NCBI RefSeq assembly: GCF_000183135.1 | Contig: NC_014734.1 | Span: forward strand, 2,294,001 to 2,358,000 | Reading direction: 5' to 3' | Length of the DNA: 64,000 nt | Source: Paludibacter propionicigenes WB4 | Lineage (GTDB): Bacteria > Bacteroidota > Bacteroidia > Bacteroidales > Paludibacteraceae | In this document: positions 1-11,204 of the stretch, one piece after another | Layout of the letters: each line of letters starts with the position of its first letter | Position numbering within the stretch: position 1 is the stretch's first letter | Made by a program: the position numbers and the translations under genes | Notes under the pieces: generated by a model | The model's input: only the letters and a program-made list of their open reading frames with translations | What the model was told of the DNA's origin: nothing | Databases searched by the model: none

Positions 1-500
1 CACGGTACTGGTTCACTATCGGTCTCTGGGGAGTATTTAGCCTTACCGGATGGTCCCGGCAAATTCATACAGGATTTCTCGTGTCCCGCACTACTCAGGA
101 TACTGCTATCAAAATAAAACTTTACCTGTACGGGATTATCACCCTCTATGATCGATCTTTCCAAATCGTTCCAGTTCGTTTTTATTCCAAATATCGCAGT
201 CCTATAACCCCAACAATGCATTACTACATCATTGGTTTGGGCTTCTCCGCGTTCGCTCGCCACTACTTGCGGAATCACTTTTGTTTTCTTCTCCTAAGGG
301 TACTTAGATGTTTCAGTTCCCCTCGTTCGCCTCCCGCATAGCGGGATAACATAGCTTCACTATGTTGGGTTGCCCCATTCGGAAATCTCGGGATCATAGG
401 TTATTTGCACCACCCCCGAGCTTATCGCAGCTTATCACGTCCTTCATCGCCTCCCAGAGCCAAGGCATCCACCGTTCGCTCTTATTTGCTTTTTTTATTT
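1..500 (-). rRNA. rrl: 23S ribosomal RNA, 5' part (cut by window edge)
   Basis: Read on the minus strand, the sequence from about 490 downwards is the conserved start of 23S rRNA (GAACGGTGGATGCCTTGG, then the stretch around GATCCCGAGATTTCCG). The gene runs off the left edge, so only about the first 500 nt are present. The exact 5' end is estimated from the position of the conserved GGTGGATGCC block and may be off by some 10 nt. It is the third RNA of the 16S-Ile-Ala-23S operon. Small ORFs in this stretch on the plus strand are not genes. Confidence 0.95.
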
Positions 501-644
501 CTTGTTTGCTCGTATCCATAGTTATCAGACGCATTTACATGCGTCTCTACAAATACTCAATGCTTAACTTTAGATTACTCTATCGCAAAGCATTGCTTTA
601 CTACTTTTTCTCTCTTTCTTTCAATATATCAAAGATCGCTATTG

Positions 645-702
645 AATGAATAATTAATAATTGATAATTAATAATTATTTTGTCTCACGACAATTATTCA
701 TT
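645..702 (-). repeat. AT-rich inverted repeat in the tRNA-Ala/23S spacer
   Basis: AATGAATAATT at 645-655 and AATTATTCATT at 692-702 are perfect 11-bp complementary arms around an AT-rich loop made of repeated ATTAATAATT words. It lies in the pre-23S leader of the transcript. It could be part of the 23S processing stem or just low-complexity DNA. The 23S trailer that would show pairing is outside the window. Confidence 0.5.
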
Positions 703-792
703 TAATGTGTTGATTGTTAGTGGTTCAATACTAATAATCTGTATTACTTTTTTGCTATTCTTCGAAAAAAACAACCCGCTGGTCGATTTTTG

Positions 793-867
793 TGGAGAAT
801 ATCGGGCTCGAACCGATGACCCCCTGCGTGCAAGGCAGGTGCTCTAAGCCAACTGAGCTAATCCCCC
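793..867 (-). tRNA. tRNA-Ala (anticodon TGC)
   Basis: The minus strand folds as a tRNA: acceptor GGGGGAT with ATTCTCC (two G-T pairs), D-arm around AGCTCAGTTGG, anticodon loop CTTGCAC with anticodon TGC reading GCA, and T-arm GGTTCGAGCC. The 3' CCA is not encoded (the acceptor stem is followed by ACA). It sits between 16S and 23S, the usual place for tRNA-Ala in this phylum. Confidence 0.97.
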
Positions 868-870
868 GAG

Positions 871-950
871 TATTTTCAGTTATCAGGGAACACTTATCAG
901 TTATCAGTTCTTCAACTGTTCACTGTTCACTGCTCACTGTGAACTGTTGT
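871..950. repeat. Low-complexity spacer repeats (ATCAGTTATCAG / ACTGTTCACTG)
   Basis: The spacer between the two tRNA genes is built of degenerate copies of TTATCAG and of CACTGTTCACTG words. The same two word families recur on the other side of tRNA-Ile. No gene is visible. Such simple-sequence words are often scattered through intergenic DNA of Bacteroidota. Confidence 0.7.
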
Positions 951-952
951 TG

Positions 953-1026
953 TAGTCCCAGGCAGAGTTGAACTGCCGACCTCTACATTATCAGTGTAGC
1001 GCTCTAACCAACTGAGCTATAGGACT
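953..1026 (-). tRNA. tRNA-Ile (anticodon GAT)
   Basis: The minus strand gives acceptor AGTCCTA pairing with TGGGACT, D-arm AGCTCAGTTGG, anticodon loop CTGATAA with anticodon GAT reading ATC, and T-arm GGCAGTTCAACTCTGCC. No encoded CCA. First tRNA after 16S in the operon. Confidence 0.97.
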
Positions 1027-1181
1027 GAATTTCAGTTATCAGTCATCAGCTTTCAGTTATCAACTTCTCTTGTGTAACTACCGTTTTCAGTTATCAGTCA
1101 TCAGGTATCAGTTATCAGCATTCTCTGTAACTTGCATTACCGCTGACTGTTCACTGTTTACTGTTCACTGCTGACTGTATT
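1027..1181. repeat. Low-complexity spacer repeats in the 16S/tRNA-Ile spacer
   Basis: Several imperfect copies of TTCAGTTATCAGTCATCAG followed by CTGTTCACTGTTTACTG-type words fill this spacer. They are the same word families as between the two tRNAs, so both spacers probably expanded by the same slippage-like process. No ORF or RNA gene is seen. Confidence 0.7.
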
Positions 1182-1231
1182 TATATCATAAACAACATAA
1201 TGTAGTACTCAAAAAGTTTGCACTTTCCTTG

Positions 1232-1247
1232 TATACCACTTTTCTAC
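1232..1247 (-). other. 16S trailer arm of a predicted pre-16S processing stem
   Basis: TATACCACTTTTCTAC in the 16S 3' trailer is complementary to GTAGAAAA (5-nt bulge) GTGGTATA at 2844-2864 in the 5' leader. The two arms bracket the 16S gene, as expected for the double-stranded RNase III processing site of pre-16S. The pairing is visible in the sequence; processing itself is inference. Confidence 0.7.
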
Positions 1248-1270
1248 TAAGTTTCGATAACATCGCTCCA

Positions 1271-2801
<1,531 letters not shown>

Positions 2802-2843
2802 CTTTTTTTATTTGCTCGGATGCTATCTATTCCTAAATTTATT

Positions 2844-2864
2844 GTAGAAAATTGACGTGGTATA
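2844..2864 (-). other. 16S leader arm of the predicted pre-16S processing stem
   Basis: Partner of the arm at 1232-1247: 16 paired bases with a 5-nt bulge (ttgac). It lies about 45 nt upstream of the 16S 5' end on the transcript. Confidence 0.7.
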
Positions 2865-2971
2865 AAAAATCTTTGTATCCTTTGACAGATACTCCCATTT
2901 ATAAAAAATGTTCCCTTTCCTTATACTACATTATTTGTTGTTCATGTATTCTCAAAGATCGATGCTTGATA

Positions 2972-3017
2972 CCCCTAACCCCTAAAGGGGAATTTGGAAG
3001 TTGCACTTCGCAGTGCA
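2972..3017. repeat. CCCCTAACCCCTAAAGGGG element and adjacent hairpin in the rrn leader
   Basis: CCCCTAAAGGGG (2979-2990) is palindromic and is part of a longer CCCCTAACCCCTAAAGGGG word. A second hairpin, TGCACT-TCGC-AGTGCA, follows at 3002-3017. A close relative of the first word, in reverse orientation, sits between korA and korB near 45454-45474, so this is probably a dispersed short repeat. A role in rrn transcription is not shown. Confidence 0.6.
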
Positions 3018-3117
3018 GTTGTTTATCAAGACTTCTAATGTTACTACAAAATAGCTCCCTATTTTATAACTTGTTTTGCTTTCGTTCTACCCTCAAATTT
3101 TGTGAGACAAACGGGCT

Positions 3118-3150
3118 GCAAAGATACTGCTTTTTCTCAATATACCAAAC
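3118..3150 (-). promoter_or_regulatory. rrn promoter P1 (nearest 16S)
   Basis: On the minus strand: -33 TTTG (3149-3146), 19-bp spacer, -7 TATCTTTGC (3126-3118). This matches the Bacteroidota primary-sigma consensus. It lies about 320 nt upstream of the mature 16S start. Confidence 0.85.
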
Positions 3151-3284
3151 TTTATTAGAAAAGTTTTGATTTTTATTTTCAAGAAAATTTGTCGGGAAAA
3201 CTTAATTTTATCCAACTTAACTGTTTTTTAATCAGTCAGTTATTAAACCATTTTTAAACCCAAAGCTTCTCTCTCAAAGCGGCT

Positions 3285-3316
3285 GCAAAGGTAATGCTTA
3301 TTTTTAAACTACCAAA
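3285..3316 (-). promoter_or_regulatory. rrn promoter P2
   Basis: On the minus strand: TTTG (3316-3313), 19-bp spacer, TACCTTTGC (3293-3285). The predicted start is followed by CCGCTTTGAGAGAGAAGC, identical to the block after P3. Confidence 0.85.
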
Positions 3317-3397
3317 CTTTTTGAGAAAAATAATTTCTTTATTTATTTGACACCTCTTTTCATTACCTAACTACCGTGCTTCTCTCTCAAAGCGGGT

Positions 3398-3430
3398 GCA
3401 AAAGTAGTCACTTTATACATACAATCCAAA
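3398..3430 (-). promoter_or_regulatory. rrn promoter P3 (most upstream)
   Basis: On the minus strand: TTTG (3430-3427), 20-bp spacer, TACTTTTGC (3406-3398). It is followed by the same 18-nt block as P2, which suggests that P2 and P3 arose by duplication. Confidence 0.8.
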
Positions 3431-3431
3431 T

Positions 3432-3810
3432 CATTTTACCTTTTATTTCTGCTGTAAAACATACTAATCACCTTAAACGCCTGATAAAAAACTCGTTCCT
3501 GTCGCAAAATAATTTATTGTTTTCTCAAAATTGTTTCAAGCATTACTCTAAAACCGCTCCGGAATACCGAAAACAAGTACTGATGCGATATGAAAACTAC
3601 CGACAGCTACCCTTAAATGGGCAGTTTGATAGCATTACATCGGCCTATTTCTTTTGGATTTTAGAAGAAAAGATGAAGATCGGAATCCTGAAAGTCCAAA
3701 AAACATTGATCCCAACATCAAAGTTTTTCCGAAATGAACTTCTTATAAAGTGAAATAAGAATGAAAACAGTCGACAAAACGAATAAGACTAGATGAAAAT
3801 TACTCTTGCT
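3432..3810. other. Intergenic region without a recognisable gene
   Basis: Between the rrn promoters and the WG-repeat gene. A 125-codon open frame on the plus strand (3376-3753) overlaps promoter P3, has no recognisable domain or initiation context and reads like random composition. No RNA gene or terminator stands out. Confidence 0.5.
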
Positions 3811-5493
3811 TTAGGGCTTTTTTACTTTAGAAACTAATGAATCTGCAGACATTGCCGTAGAATCGGCCTCCATTCCATTCCCATAATTTAAATCTACCAT
3901 CTGTAAATTTTCAGGTGTAACAGGATAAACAGCCACAATAATAATTCCGGGCTGTGCCAACATGACTATTAATTGGGACTTACTTTGGAGAATACATACA
4001 TTCTCACCGGAGTGTTTTACATCTTTAGTGTATCCACTCAAAACCGTTTCCATAGATTTAAGTACAGCCGCTTCCCTTCCGACCGATTTTCCGGTAACTT
4101 TAATACGATAGGTAAACCCTACATGTTTATAGGATGGTTTCAGCGTGTAGGAGAATCCAAAGTTGCCGTTGTATTTTTCATTCCATGGGTTTCCGAGCAG
4201 AAAAAAATCCAGTGTTGCATCGTTTGATAATCTTTCGGCTGCAATAATCTTATGTTCCGAACTGCTTTTGTTGAAATCAGCTTCAGTCTTTTTAAACTTG
4301 GCATAAATGACCGACAAAGGAGAACTGAAATTCAATCCGGATACCGTATTAATAGTAATGTCTTTTTTTAGTCGATTAATAATAGCTTCCGAATCAAAGT
4401 AATCAGACGTGACAGTTTCGAACTTTGAAGAACCGGTCAATACGTAAGATTTATAATCATCAGAAATGCCATCATAAAGTGGTTGAATAACGTATTTTCC
4501 TTTGCTATCAATAAATCCTCCTTTTCCACCTATCATCGCCCAGGCAATATTTCCATTAAAAGGTAATGCGGAGTCAAACTGCGGGTCGATAATCATTTTT
4601 CCGGACTTATTAATGTATCCCCACTTATCACCCTGCTTTACCGGAGCAAGGTCATTGTCGCCGAATGGCTCAACATCGTTGAATTGCGGTTCGATAAACA
4701 TCTTACCATTTTGATTGCACCAACCCCATTTATTATTCTGTTTTACCCGATATTGATCAGCATTGTCATTCCTCATTTCCTGAAATACGGGGTTAATAGA
4801 GTATTTTCCGGTTTCATCTATCACTCCCCAACTTCTTCCTGACGAGACAATGGCTTTGCCGGACTCAAAATCTCCGGCATTTGTGTATTGATAATTTATG
4901 ATTTGCTTTCCTGTTGCATCAATGTATCCCCATTCGCCGGCTGCATTAGCAACAGCACATTTCCCATCGCTGAAATTACGAACAGTAGAATATTGCGGAC
5001 TAATCTTCACAGTACCATTTTTGTCCACAAACCCCCATTTCTGATTTAGGCTATCCATAGAAATGCTGAATGCAGCCAATCCGTTTTTAAAAATCCGTAC
5101 AGATTTAGCCTGCGGCAATTTGAATATTGTATCCCCCTTAGTGCTGATTGCTTGAGGTGCTCCGAATTCGGGGATAACCCAGGCGATGCCTTCACTGAAA
5201 ACTGTAGCTTCTTTATACGTTGCTTTTATGGCAAAGTTTCCGTCTTCAGTGATAAAACCCCACGAAGGCTTAGTACCGAAAATCTGCACCAATGCCAGTT
5301 TGTCCCTAAAAACAGATGATTCTTTAAATTGCGGATTAATGATAATCTTTCCACCCGGATTGATATACCGATAAATATTCCCATTACACACCGGAAGTAG
5401 ATCAATTACCTCAGTTTCCTTTGTAGACGAACTGCACGCCGTCAAAAAAATAATCAACAAAAAAGAAGTGATTAGTTTTAAATGTCTTTTCAT
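3811..5493 (-). CDS. WG-repeat lipoprotein
   Basis: 560 residues if started at the Met before KRHLKLITSF; an in-frame Met eight codons upstream is less likely because the signal peptide begins at the internal one. Lipobox LTACSS predicts a lipoprotein. Residues about 60-340 hold seven or so copies of the WG repeat (patterns KWGFVDKNGTVKISPQY, WGYIDATGKQIINYQY, WGVIDETGKYSINPVF), each about 35-45 residues, which in this family fold as beta-rich units. The C-terminal 200 residues form a separate domain I do not recognise. The function of WG-repeat proteins is mostly unknown, with binding at the cell surface or envelope suspected. The gene lies 58 nt after priA in the same direction and may be co-transcribed with uvrA-priA. 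The final SKVKKP tail is lysine-rich. Confidence 0.85.
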   Translation of the reverse strand: MKRHLKLITSFLLIIFLTACSSSTKETEVIDLLPVCNGNIYRYINPGGKIIINPQFKESSVFRDKLALVQIFGTKPSWGFITEDGNFAIKATYKEATVFSEGIAWVIPEFGAPQAISTKGDTIFKLPQAKSVRIFKNGLAAFSISMDSLNQKWGFVDKNGTVKISPQYSTVRNFSDGKCAVANAAGEWGYIDATGKQIINYQYTNAGDFESGKAIVSSGRSWGVIDETGKYSINPVFQEMRNDNADQYRVKQNNKWGWCNQNGKMFIEPQFNDVEPFGDNDLAPVKQGDKWGYINKSGKMIIDPQFDSALPFNGNIAWAMIGGKGGFIDSKGKYVIQPLYDGISDDYKSYVLTGSSKFETVTSDYFDSEAIINRLKKDITINTVSGLNFSSPLSVIYAKFKKTEADFNKSSSEHKIIAAERLSNDATLDFFLLGNPWNEKYNGNFGFSYTLKPSYKHVGFTYRIKVTGKSVGREAAVLKSMETVLSGYTKDVKHSGENVCILQSKSQLIVMLAQPGIIIVAVYPVTPENLQMVDLNYGNGMEADSTAMSADSLVSKVKKP

Positions 5494-5551
5494 TATTTCA
5501 ATATTTATACTACGCAAACCTTAATAATGCGTTTCCTAATACTATTTTTAA

Positions 5552-8011
5552 TTACATCGGATCCACATCCAGATTTATCCATAAAGATTTAAACTTGGGT
5601 TCGGACTGCAGATTAGTGGTGACCTGACGAAGGATATCTTTTGCCTTTTCGGCGGATGCTTCCACTTCAAACTTAAGCAAAATATGCTTGATATACATAT
5701 TTTGTATACGTGATACAGCCGGAACATTTGGTCCTAGTACACGATTATTGAATACCGCCCGTAAATCGACGGCCATCCGAGCCGCCGCCTGATTGAGAAT
5801 AATCGAGTCGCGATGGCGAAGGACGATCTGAATAATGCGGAAATACGGAGGATATTTGAATAGCTTCCGCTCGTCGCACTGCGTGGCAAACATAGCTTGA
5901 TAGTCATTTCGGATAACTTGCCCGATAATGGGATGCTCCGGCGACGAAGTTTGAAGAATGACCGTACCACGTTTATTTTTCCTTCCTGCACGCCCGCTGA
6001 CTTGCGCCATTAATTGGAACGCGCGCTCGTGCGCGCGAAAATCCGGAAAATTGAGCATGTTGTCGGCATTGAGAATTCCGACAAGGCTTACGCGCTCGAA
6101 ATCGAGCCCTTTCGACACCATTTGGGTACCAATAAGAATATCGACTTTATGTTGTTCAAAGTCGGAAATGATCTTTTCATACGACTTTTTGGAACGGGTT
6201 GTATCTAAATCCATACGCGAAACACGTGCATCTGGAAAAATCTGTTTGATTTCGTCTTCGATCTTTTCCGTTCCAAAACCCTTCGTGGAAAGTGTTCCGG
6301 GCATTTTACAAGCCGGACAGATATTCGGAATCGGTTCGGTATATCCGCAATAATGGCAAGTCAGGGTATTAAAAGCTTTATGAACCGTGAGACTTACATC
6401 GCAGTTTTTGCAATGCGGTACATAGGCACAAGCTTTACATTCTATATAGGGTGCATACCCCCGACGATTTTGAAAAAGGATAACCTGCTCTTTATTCTGA
6501 AGCGCTTTGGCAATACGTTCGAGCAAGGTGTCGGTGAAATGGCTTTCCATTTGTTTCTTCCTGTACGCTTCTTTGGTATCGACAACAAGAATTTCGGGCA
6601 TAGCCATATCTTCATGACGCTGACTAAGCTCTACCAAGCCAAACTTTCCGGTTTGCGCGTTCTGATAGGTTTCTATGGCAGGGGTAGCTGTTCCGAGCAA
6701 GGTTTTTGCAGCGTGCATGGATGCCAATACGATGGCGGCATTGCGGGCATGATAGCGCGGAGCCGGATCGTATTGTTTGTAACTCGACTCATGCTCTTCG
6801 TCCACAATAATCAACCCGAGCTGACGAAAAGGAAGAAAGATGGACGACCGCACGCCTATTATAACGTCGTAGGTTTTATCATTAAGTACATTGTTCCATA
6901 TCTCCACCCGTTCGGCATCGGAGAATTTGGAGTGATACACTCCAAGGCGTTTACCAAACACCCGCTTCAAGCGCGTAGTAAGTTGGGTTGTCAGGGCAAT
7001 TTCGGGAACAAGATAAAGCACTTGTTTACCTTCGGCGAGCACCTTATTAATAAGATGTATGTAAATTTCGGTTTTGCCGCTGGACGTAACACCGTGCAAC
7101 AGCACCACCGGTTTTTCAATAAATTGCTTTTCTATTTCTTTAATGGCTACCTGCTGAAATTCATTAAGCGGATAAACGGCAGAAGTCGACACATCGGAAA
7201 TATCCAATCGTCCGATTTCTTTCAGGTAAGTTTCCAATACGCCCCGCTCCACCAGTCCGGCAAGCACCGCAGCCGAGGCTCCCGATTTTTCCATCAGCTC
7301 TTTGCGCGAAACTTCGCGATACTTTGCAGGGATGAGGCATTTTGACAGATCAATATACATCATCAGCACATCCAGTTGCTTTTTGGCACGACCGAGATCG
7401 TCAAAAATCTTGCGGAGATTATCTTCCTGCATAGCTTCGGCTGACATGCGCACAAAGGTATCGGTCTTCACCCGAAACTTATCGGTCAGTTCTTCGCTGA
7501 TTTCTACTGCACCTTTATCCAACAATGCTTTCAAGGTCGGCATCACGTCGCGCATTTCGGTGACTTTATTCAGCTCGAGAACTGTAGTAGGTTTGCCGTC
7601 GGACAAAGCCATAAGAACCTTTTCTTCTTTTTCCGAAAGAACGGTTTCGGCTTCGTAATCGGGATTGATGCATACCCGCGTTTCGCTTTCCAACTTTAAA
7701 CCGGCCGGCACTGCAGCCTGATACACATCGCCCAGAAAGGCTTGATAGTAGGACGAAATCCATTCCCAAAACTTCATTTGCGGACGACGTAGAATGGGCG
7801 CATTATCCAGCAGACACACAATATCTTTGGCTTCGTAAACCGTAGGCATCACCGTGTGAACGAGATATACCACAGCAGTGTACATCTTTTTCTTTCCAAA
7901 CGGCACCACCACCCGCATACCAATACGCACCGAATCCGCCCATTCTTCCGGCACGGAGTAGGTAAAAGTATTGGGCAATGGCAATGGCAATATGACGTCG
8001 ACGTATTTCAT
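5552..8011 (-). CDS. priA: Primosomal protein N' (replication restart helicase PriA)
   Basis: 819 residues. PriA binds stalled or repaired replication forks and reloads the replicative helicase. The N-terminal DNA-binding domain (ILPLPLPNTFTYSVP) is followed by a superfamily 2 helicase core: Walker A GVTSSGKTEIY near residue 307, DEEH near 404, and the GTQMVSKGLDF and QVSGRAGR motifs. Eight cysteines in CKACAYVPHCKNC and CHYCGYTEPIPNICPAC (about residues 530-575) form the zinc sites inserted in the helicase core. Start chosen at ATG 8011; the codon before it is TTG. The gene begins 31 nt after the uvrA stop, so uvrA-priA is a likely operon. Long open frames on the opposite strand are shadows. 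Confidence 0.97.
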   Translation of the reverse strand: MKYVDVILPLPLPNTFTYSVPEEWADSVRIGMRVVVPFGKKKMYTAVVYLVHTVMPTVYEAKDIVCLLDNAPILRRPQMKFWEWISSYYQAFLGDVYQAAVPAGLKLESETRVCINPDYEAETVLSEKEEKVLMALSDGKPTTVLELNKVTEMRDVMPTLKALLDKGAVEISEELTDKFRVKTDTFVRMSAEAMQEDNLRKIFDDLGRAKKQLDVLMMYIDLSKCLIPAKYREVSRKELMEKSGASAAVLAGLVERGVLETYLKEIGRLDISDVSTSAVYPLNEFQQVAIKEIEKQFIEKPVVLLHGVTSSGKTEIYIHLINKVLAEGKQVLYLVPEIALTTQLTTRLKRVFGKRLGVYHSKFSDAERVEIWNNVLNDKTYDVIIGVRSSIFLPFRQLGLIIVDEEHESSYKQYDPAPRYHARNAAIVLASMHAAKTLLGTATPAIETYQNAQTGKFGLVELSQRHEDMAMPEILVVDTKEAYRKKQMESHFTDTLLERIAKALQNKEQVILFQNRRGYAPYIECKACAYVPHCKNCDVSLTVHKAFNTLTCHYCGYTEPIPNICPACKMPGTLSTKGFGTEKIEDEIKQIFPDARVSRMDLDTTRSKKSYEKIISDFEQHKVDILIGTQMVSKGLDFERVSLVGILNADNMLNFPDFRAHERAFQLMAQVSGRAGRKNKRGTVILQTSSPEHPIIGQVIRNDYQAMFATQCDERKLFKYPPYFRIIQIVLRHRDSIILNQAAARMAVDLRAVFNNRVLGPNVPAVSRIQNMYIKHILLKFEVEASAEKAKDILRQVTTNLQSEPKFKSLWINLDVDPM

Positions 8012-8042
8012 CAAATTATTTCCTGAAAACGGAAAGAGAATA

Positions 8043-10859
8043 TTACATTTTATCTTTCAAAAACATTCCGGTATACGATGCTTCGCAATTAATGATATTT
8101 TCGGGAGTTCCTTCAAAAACCAGATTTCCCCCTTTATCACCACCATCCGGTCCGATGTCGATAATATGATCGGCACATTTAATGACCTCAATGTTGTGTT
8201 CAATAATGATGACTGTATGACCTTTGGCAATTAGTGCATCGAAGGCTTTCATCAGGGTTTTTATGTCGTGAAAATGCAAGCCGGTAGTAGGTTCGTCGAA
8301 CACGAAAATAGTAGGCTCGGGTTTTTCATTGGCCAGAAACGAAGCCAATTTCACCCGCTGGCTCTCTCCACCCGACAGTGTGCTGGACGATTGCCCAAGT
8401 TTGACGTACCCAACCCCTACATCCTGCAGTGGTTTCAGTCGCTTTACAATCTTCTTTTCTGTGTTTCCGGTTTGTGCCGAGAAAAACTCGATAGCCTGAT
8501 TCACCGTCATCTCCAACACGTCGAAAATGTTTGCACCTTTATATTGTACATCCAATATGTCCTGTTTGAAACGTTTCCCGTGGCAGTGCTCGCATTCCAG
8601 CACCAGGTCGGCCATAAATTGCATTTCCACTGTTACCGTTCCTTCTCCCTGACATTCTTCGCATCGCCCACCCTCAGTATTAAACGAAAAGTGAGACGCA
8701 CTGTAATTCATTTGCTTGGACAATTGCTGGTCGGCAAATAACTTTCGGATTTCATCGTAGGCTTTAATATAGGTCACCGGATTAGAACGCGACGAACGAC
8801 CGATAGGGTTCTGATCGACGAACTCAATGTCTTTGGCCAAATGCATACTGCCTTTGAGCGTACCAAACTGACCGGTACGGTCGGCCACTCCTCCATAATG
8901 CTTCTTCAAAGCGGCATAGAACACACTTTTTACCAATGAAGATTTCCCCGAACCGCTGACTCCGGTAACCACGGTCATCACATTCAATGGGAATTTGACA
9001 TTAATTCCTTTCAGGTTATTTTCGCGCGCTCCGATAACTTCGATAAAGTTACTCCACTTGCGGCGCTGAGCCGGAACTTCAATTTTTTCCTGCCCTGATA
9101 AGTATTTCAGCGTGTAAGAATTCTCCATATCGGCAGCAGTAAGTACAGCATCGCCTTTTCCGGTAAGATCGGGAACACCCTGAAAAACCACTTTACCACC
9201 GAGCCGTCCGGCATTTGGACCGATATCAATAAGGTAATCGGCTGCACGCATGATTTCCTCGTCGTGCTCCACCACCACTACCGTATTTCCCAGTTCACGA
9301 AGTTGCTTCAATACCTTTATGAGCAAATGTGTATCGCGCGAATGTAAGCCAATACTTGGTTCGTCCAAAATGTACAACGAACCAACTAAACTGCTCCCCA
9401 GCGAAGTAGCTAAATTAATACGCTGACTCTCACCACCCGAAAGCGAATTTGACAAACGGTTGAGCGTCAGATAACCCAGTCCTACATCGAGTAAAAAGTG
9501 AATACGGTTGGTGATTTCAAGCAGCAATCGTTTTGCAACCGCAGCATCCTGCTCGTCCAACTGAATGTTATCAAAGAATTCATTCAGCTTGGCAACCGAC
9601 ATCAACACCAATTCTGAAATAGATTTATCGGCAATGCGGATATAGGATGCTTCTTTTTTCAAACGACTTCCGTTACACTCCGGACAAATAGTCTTACCCC
9701 GATAACGAGCCAACATTACCCGATATTGAATTTTATACTGGTTAGATTCCAGATGTTTGAAAAATGCATTCAACCCTTCGAAGTATTTGTTTCCCGTCCA
9801 AAGCAGATGACGCTGTTCATCGGTCAACTCATAATAGGGTTTGTGGATAGGAAAATTAAACTTAGAAGCCGAACGAATCAAAGCCTTTTTCCATTCGCTC
9901 ATTACTTCGCCTTTCCAACAAACCACCGCATCTTCAAAAATGGAAAGTGTCTTGTTTGGCACCACCAAATCTTCATCGATACCGATTACCTTACCAAATC
10001 CTTCACAAACCGGGCAAGCACCTATGGGACTATTGAAACTAAATGTATGAACCGTTGGAGTTTCAAAGGTCATTCCGTCTGCTTCAAATTTCTTTGAGAA
10101 ATAAAGCAACTTTGGTTCTTCATCAGCAAATACCTTGAGAACACAAACTCCACCGCCTTCCGAAAAAGCCGTTTCTATCGAATCAGTCAATCGACTGATT
10201 GCAGTTTGCGTATGTTCCACTACCAAACGGTCGATTAAAAGATAAACTTTATCGGCATCATTGGGAGAAATCGTATTTTTAATCGCATCGGATATTTGAA
10301 CCGTCTCGCCATTTATATCCAAGCGGCTAAATCCTTGTAAAAGCAAGCTCTGGAGTTGCTCTCCAAGCGTCCTGTCACCTGTCGGGATTACGGGAGTTAA
10401 TACCATCAACTTAGTCCCGTCTGCAAAATCCATTGCAGCATCTATCACATCCTGCGCTTCGTGCTTCCTGACCAACTCGCCCGAGACGGGAGAATATGTT
10501 TTTCCAATACGGGCATACAGAAGTTTGATGTATTCGTAAATTTCAGTGGATGTTCCAACTGTCGAACGCGGATTGCGCGAATTCACCTTTTGCTCGATAG
10601 CAATGGCAGGCGGAATTCCCTTTATATAATCTACTTCCGGCTTGCTCATTCGTCCCAAAAACTGCCGCGCATAAGCAGACAGACTTTCCACATAACGACG
10701 TTGCCCTTCGGCATAAAGTGTATCGAAAGCCAGTGATGATTTTCCCGAACCGGATAGACCCGTAATTACAACAAGCTTATTTCGTGGAATTTCGACATCG
10801 ATATTTTTCAGGTTATGTACCCTGGCACCTTTTATAATGATATTCCCTTGTTTGGACAT
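8043..10859 (-). CDS. uvrA: Excinuclease ABC subunit A (UvrA)
   Basis: 938 residues, full length for UvrA, the damage-sensing ATPase of nucleotide excision repair. Two ABC modules are visible: Walker [15 protein letters not shown] near the N-terminus and [13 protein letters not shown] around residue 640; signature [11 protein letters not shown] and [12 protein letters not shown]; Walker [11 protein letters not shown] and [10 protein letters not shown]. Zinc-binding cysteines occur in CPVCEGFG, in CPEC and in the CEECQGEG...CEHCHGKRF pair. It acts in the cytoplasm with UvrB and UvrC, not encoded here. The first gene of a minus-strand run with priA. ATG 10859 gives the usual N-terminus ([14 protein letters not shown]). 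Confidence 0.98.
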   Translation of the reverse strand: MSKQGNIIIKGARVHNLKNIDVEIPRNKLVVITGLSGSGKSSLAFDTLYAEGQRRYVESLSAYARQFLGRMSKPEVDYIKGIPPAIAIEQKVNSRNPRSTVGTSTEIYEYIKLLYARIGKTYSPVSGELVRKHEAQDVIDAAMDFADGTKLMVLTPVIPTGDRTLGEQLQSLLLQGFSRLDINGETVQISDAIKNTISPNDADKVYLLIDRLVVEHTQTAISRLTDSIETAFSEGGGVCVLKVFADEEPKLLYFSKKFEADGMTFETPTVHTFSFNSPIGACPVCEGFGKVIGIDEDLVVPNKTLSIFEDAVVCWKGEVMSEWKKALIRSASKFNFPIHKPYYELTDEQRHLLWTGNKYFEGLNAFFKHLESNQYKIQYRVMLARYRGKTICPECNGSRLKKEASYIRIADKSISELVLMSVAKLNEFFDNIQLDEQDAAVAKRLLLEITNRIHFLLDVGLGYLTLNRLSNSLSGGESQRINLATSLGSSLVGSLYILDEPSIGLHSRDTHLLIKVLKQLRELGNTVVVVEHDEEIMRAADYLIDIGPNAGRLGGKVVFQGVPDLTGKGDAVLTAADMENSYTLKYLSGQEKIEVPAQRRKWSNFIEVIGARENNLKGINVKFPLNVMTVVTGVSGSGKSSLVKSVFYAALKKHYGGVADRTGQFGTLKGSMHLAKDIEFVDQNPIGRSSRSNPVTYIKAYDEIRKLFADQQLSKQMNYSASHFSFNTEGGRCEECQGEGTVTVEMQFMADLVLECEHCHGKRFKQDILDVQYKGANIFDVLEMTVNQAIEFFSAQTGNTEKKIVKRLKPLQDVGVGYVKLGQSSSTLSGGESQRVKLASFLANEKPEPTIFVFDEPTTGLHFHDIKTLMKAFDALIAKGHTVIIIEHNIEVIKCADHIIDIGPDGGDKGGNLVFEGTPENIINCEASYTGMFLKDKM

Positions 10860-11204
10860 AATTTTTTATAACATAAATAAATGCAACTGCAACAAACAGC
10901 ATTTACATTTTTGATTGACTTGCAAAGATACTACTTAAGAAATGAATATTTAATAGTGAATAGCGGAAAATAAATATACATTTCCTTTTTTCTGTATCAT
11001 CAAGCAAGTCTTTAAAATACACAAAAAAGAATCGCATGCCATATACAAAATTCATACATTTATATCACCTAAATATGCATTATATTTGAATAATAATTTC
11101 AAAAACGCGTATTTTAGAATAATTATAGAATAAATTTTTATAAATTCATTGCAGTATACAAAAAATATAGTACTTTTGCGTCAAATCTAAATAATTATGC
11201 ATTT
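10860..11204. other. Divergent intergenic region uvrA/argR
   Basis: AT-rich region that must hold the uvrA promoter (a TATCTTTGC box on the minus strand at 10930-10922, without a clear -33) and the argR promoter. ATGCAT words occur near 11072 and 11197 and could be part of ArgR sites, but no convincing ARG-box palindrome can be assigned by eye. No gene is seen. Confidence 0.5.
11149..11179 (+). promoter_or_regulatory. argR promoter
   Basis: TTG at 11149-11151, 19-bp spacer, TACTTTTGC at 11171-11179. The ATG of argR follows 25 nt downstream. Confidence 0.75.

Noticed and set aside
3376-3753. 125-codon ORF on the plus strand upstream of the WG gene
   Set aside because: It overlaps the rrn promoter P3, has no recognisable domain and no supporting context.
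6353-7345. 330-codon open frame on the plus strand opposite priA
   Set aside because: It is the antisense of the conserved priA coding sequence; no domain and no promoter.
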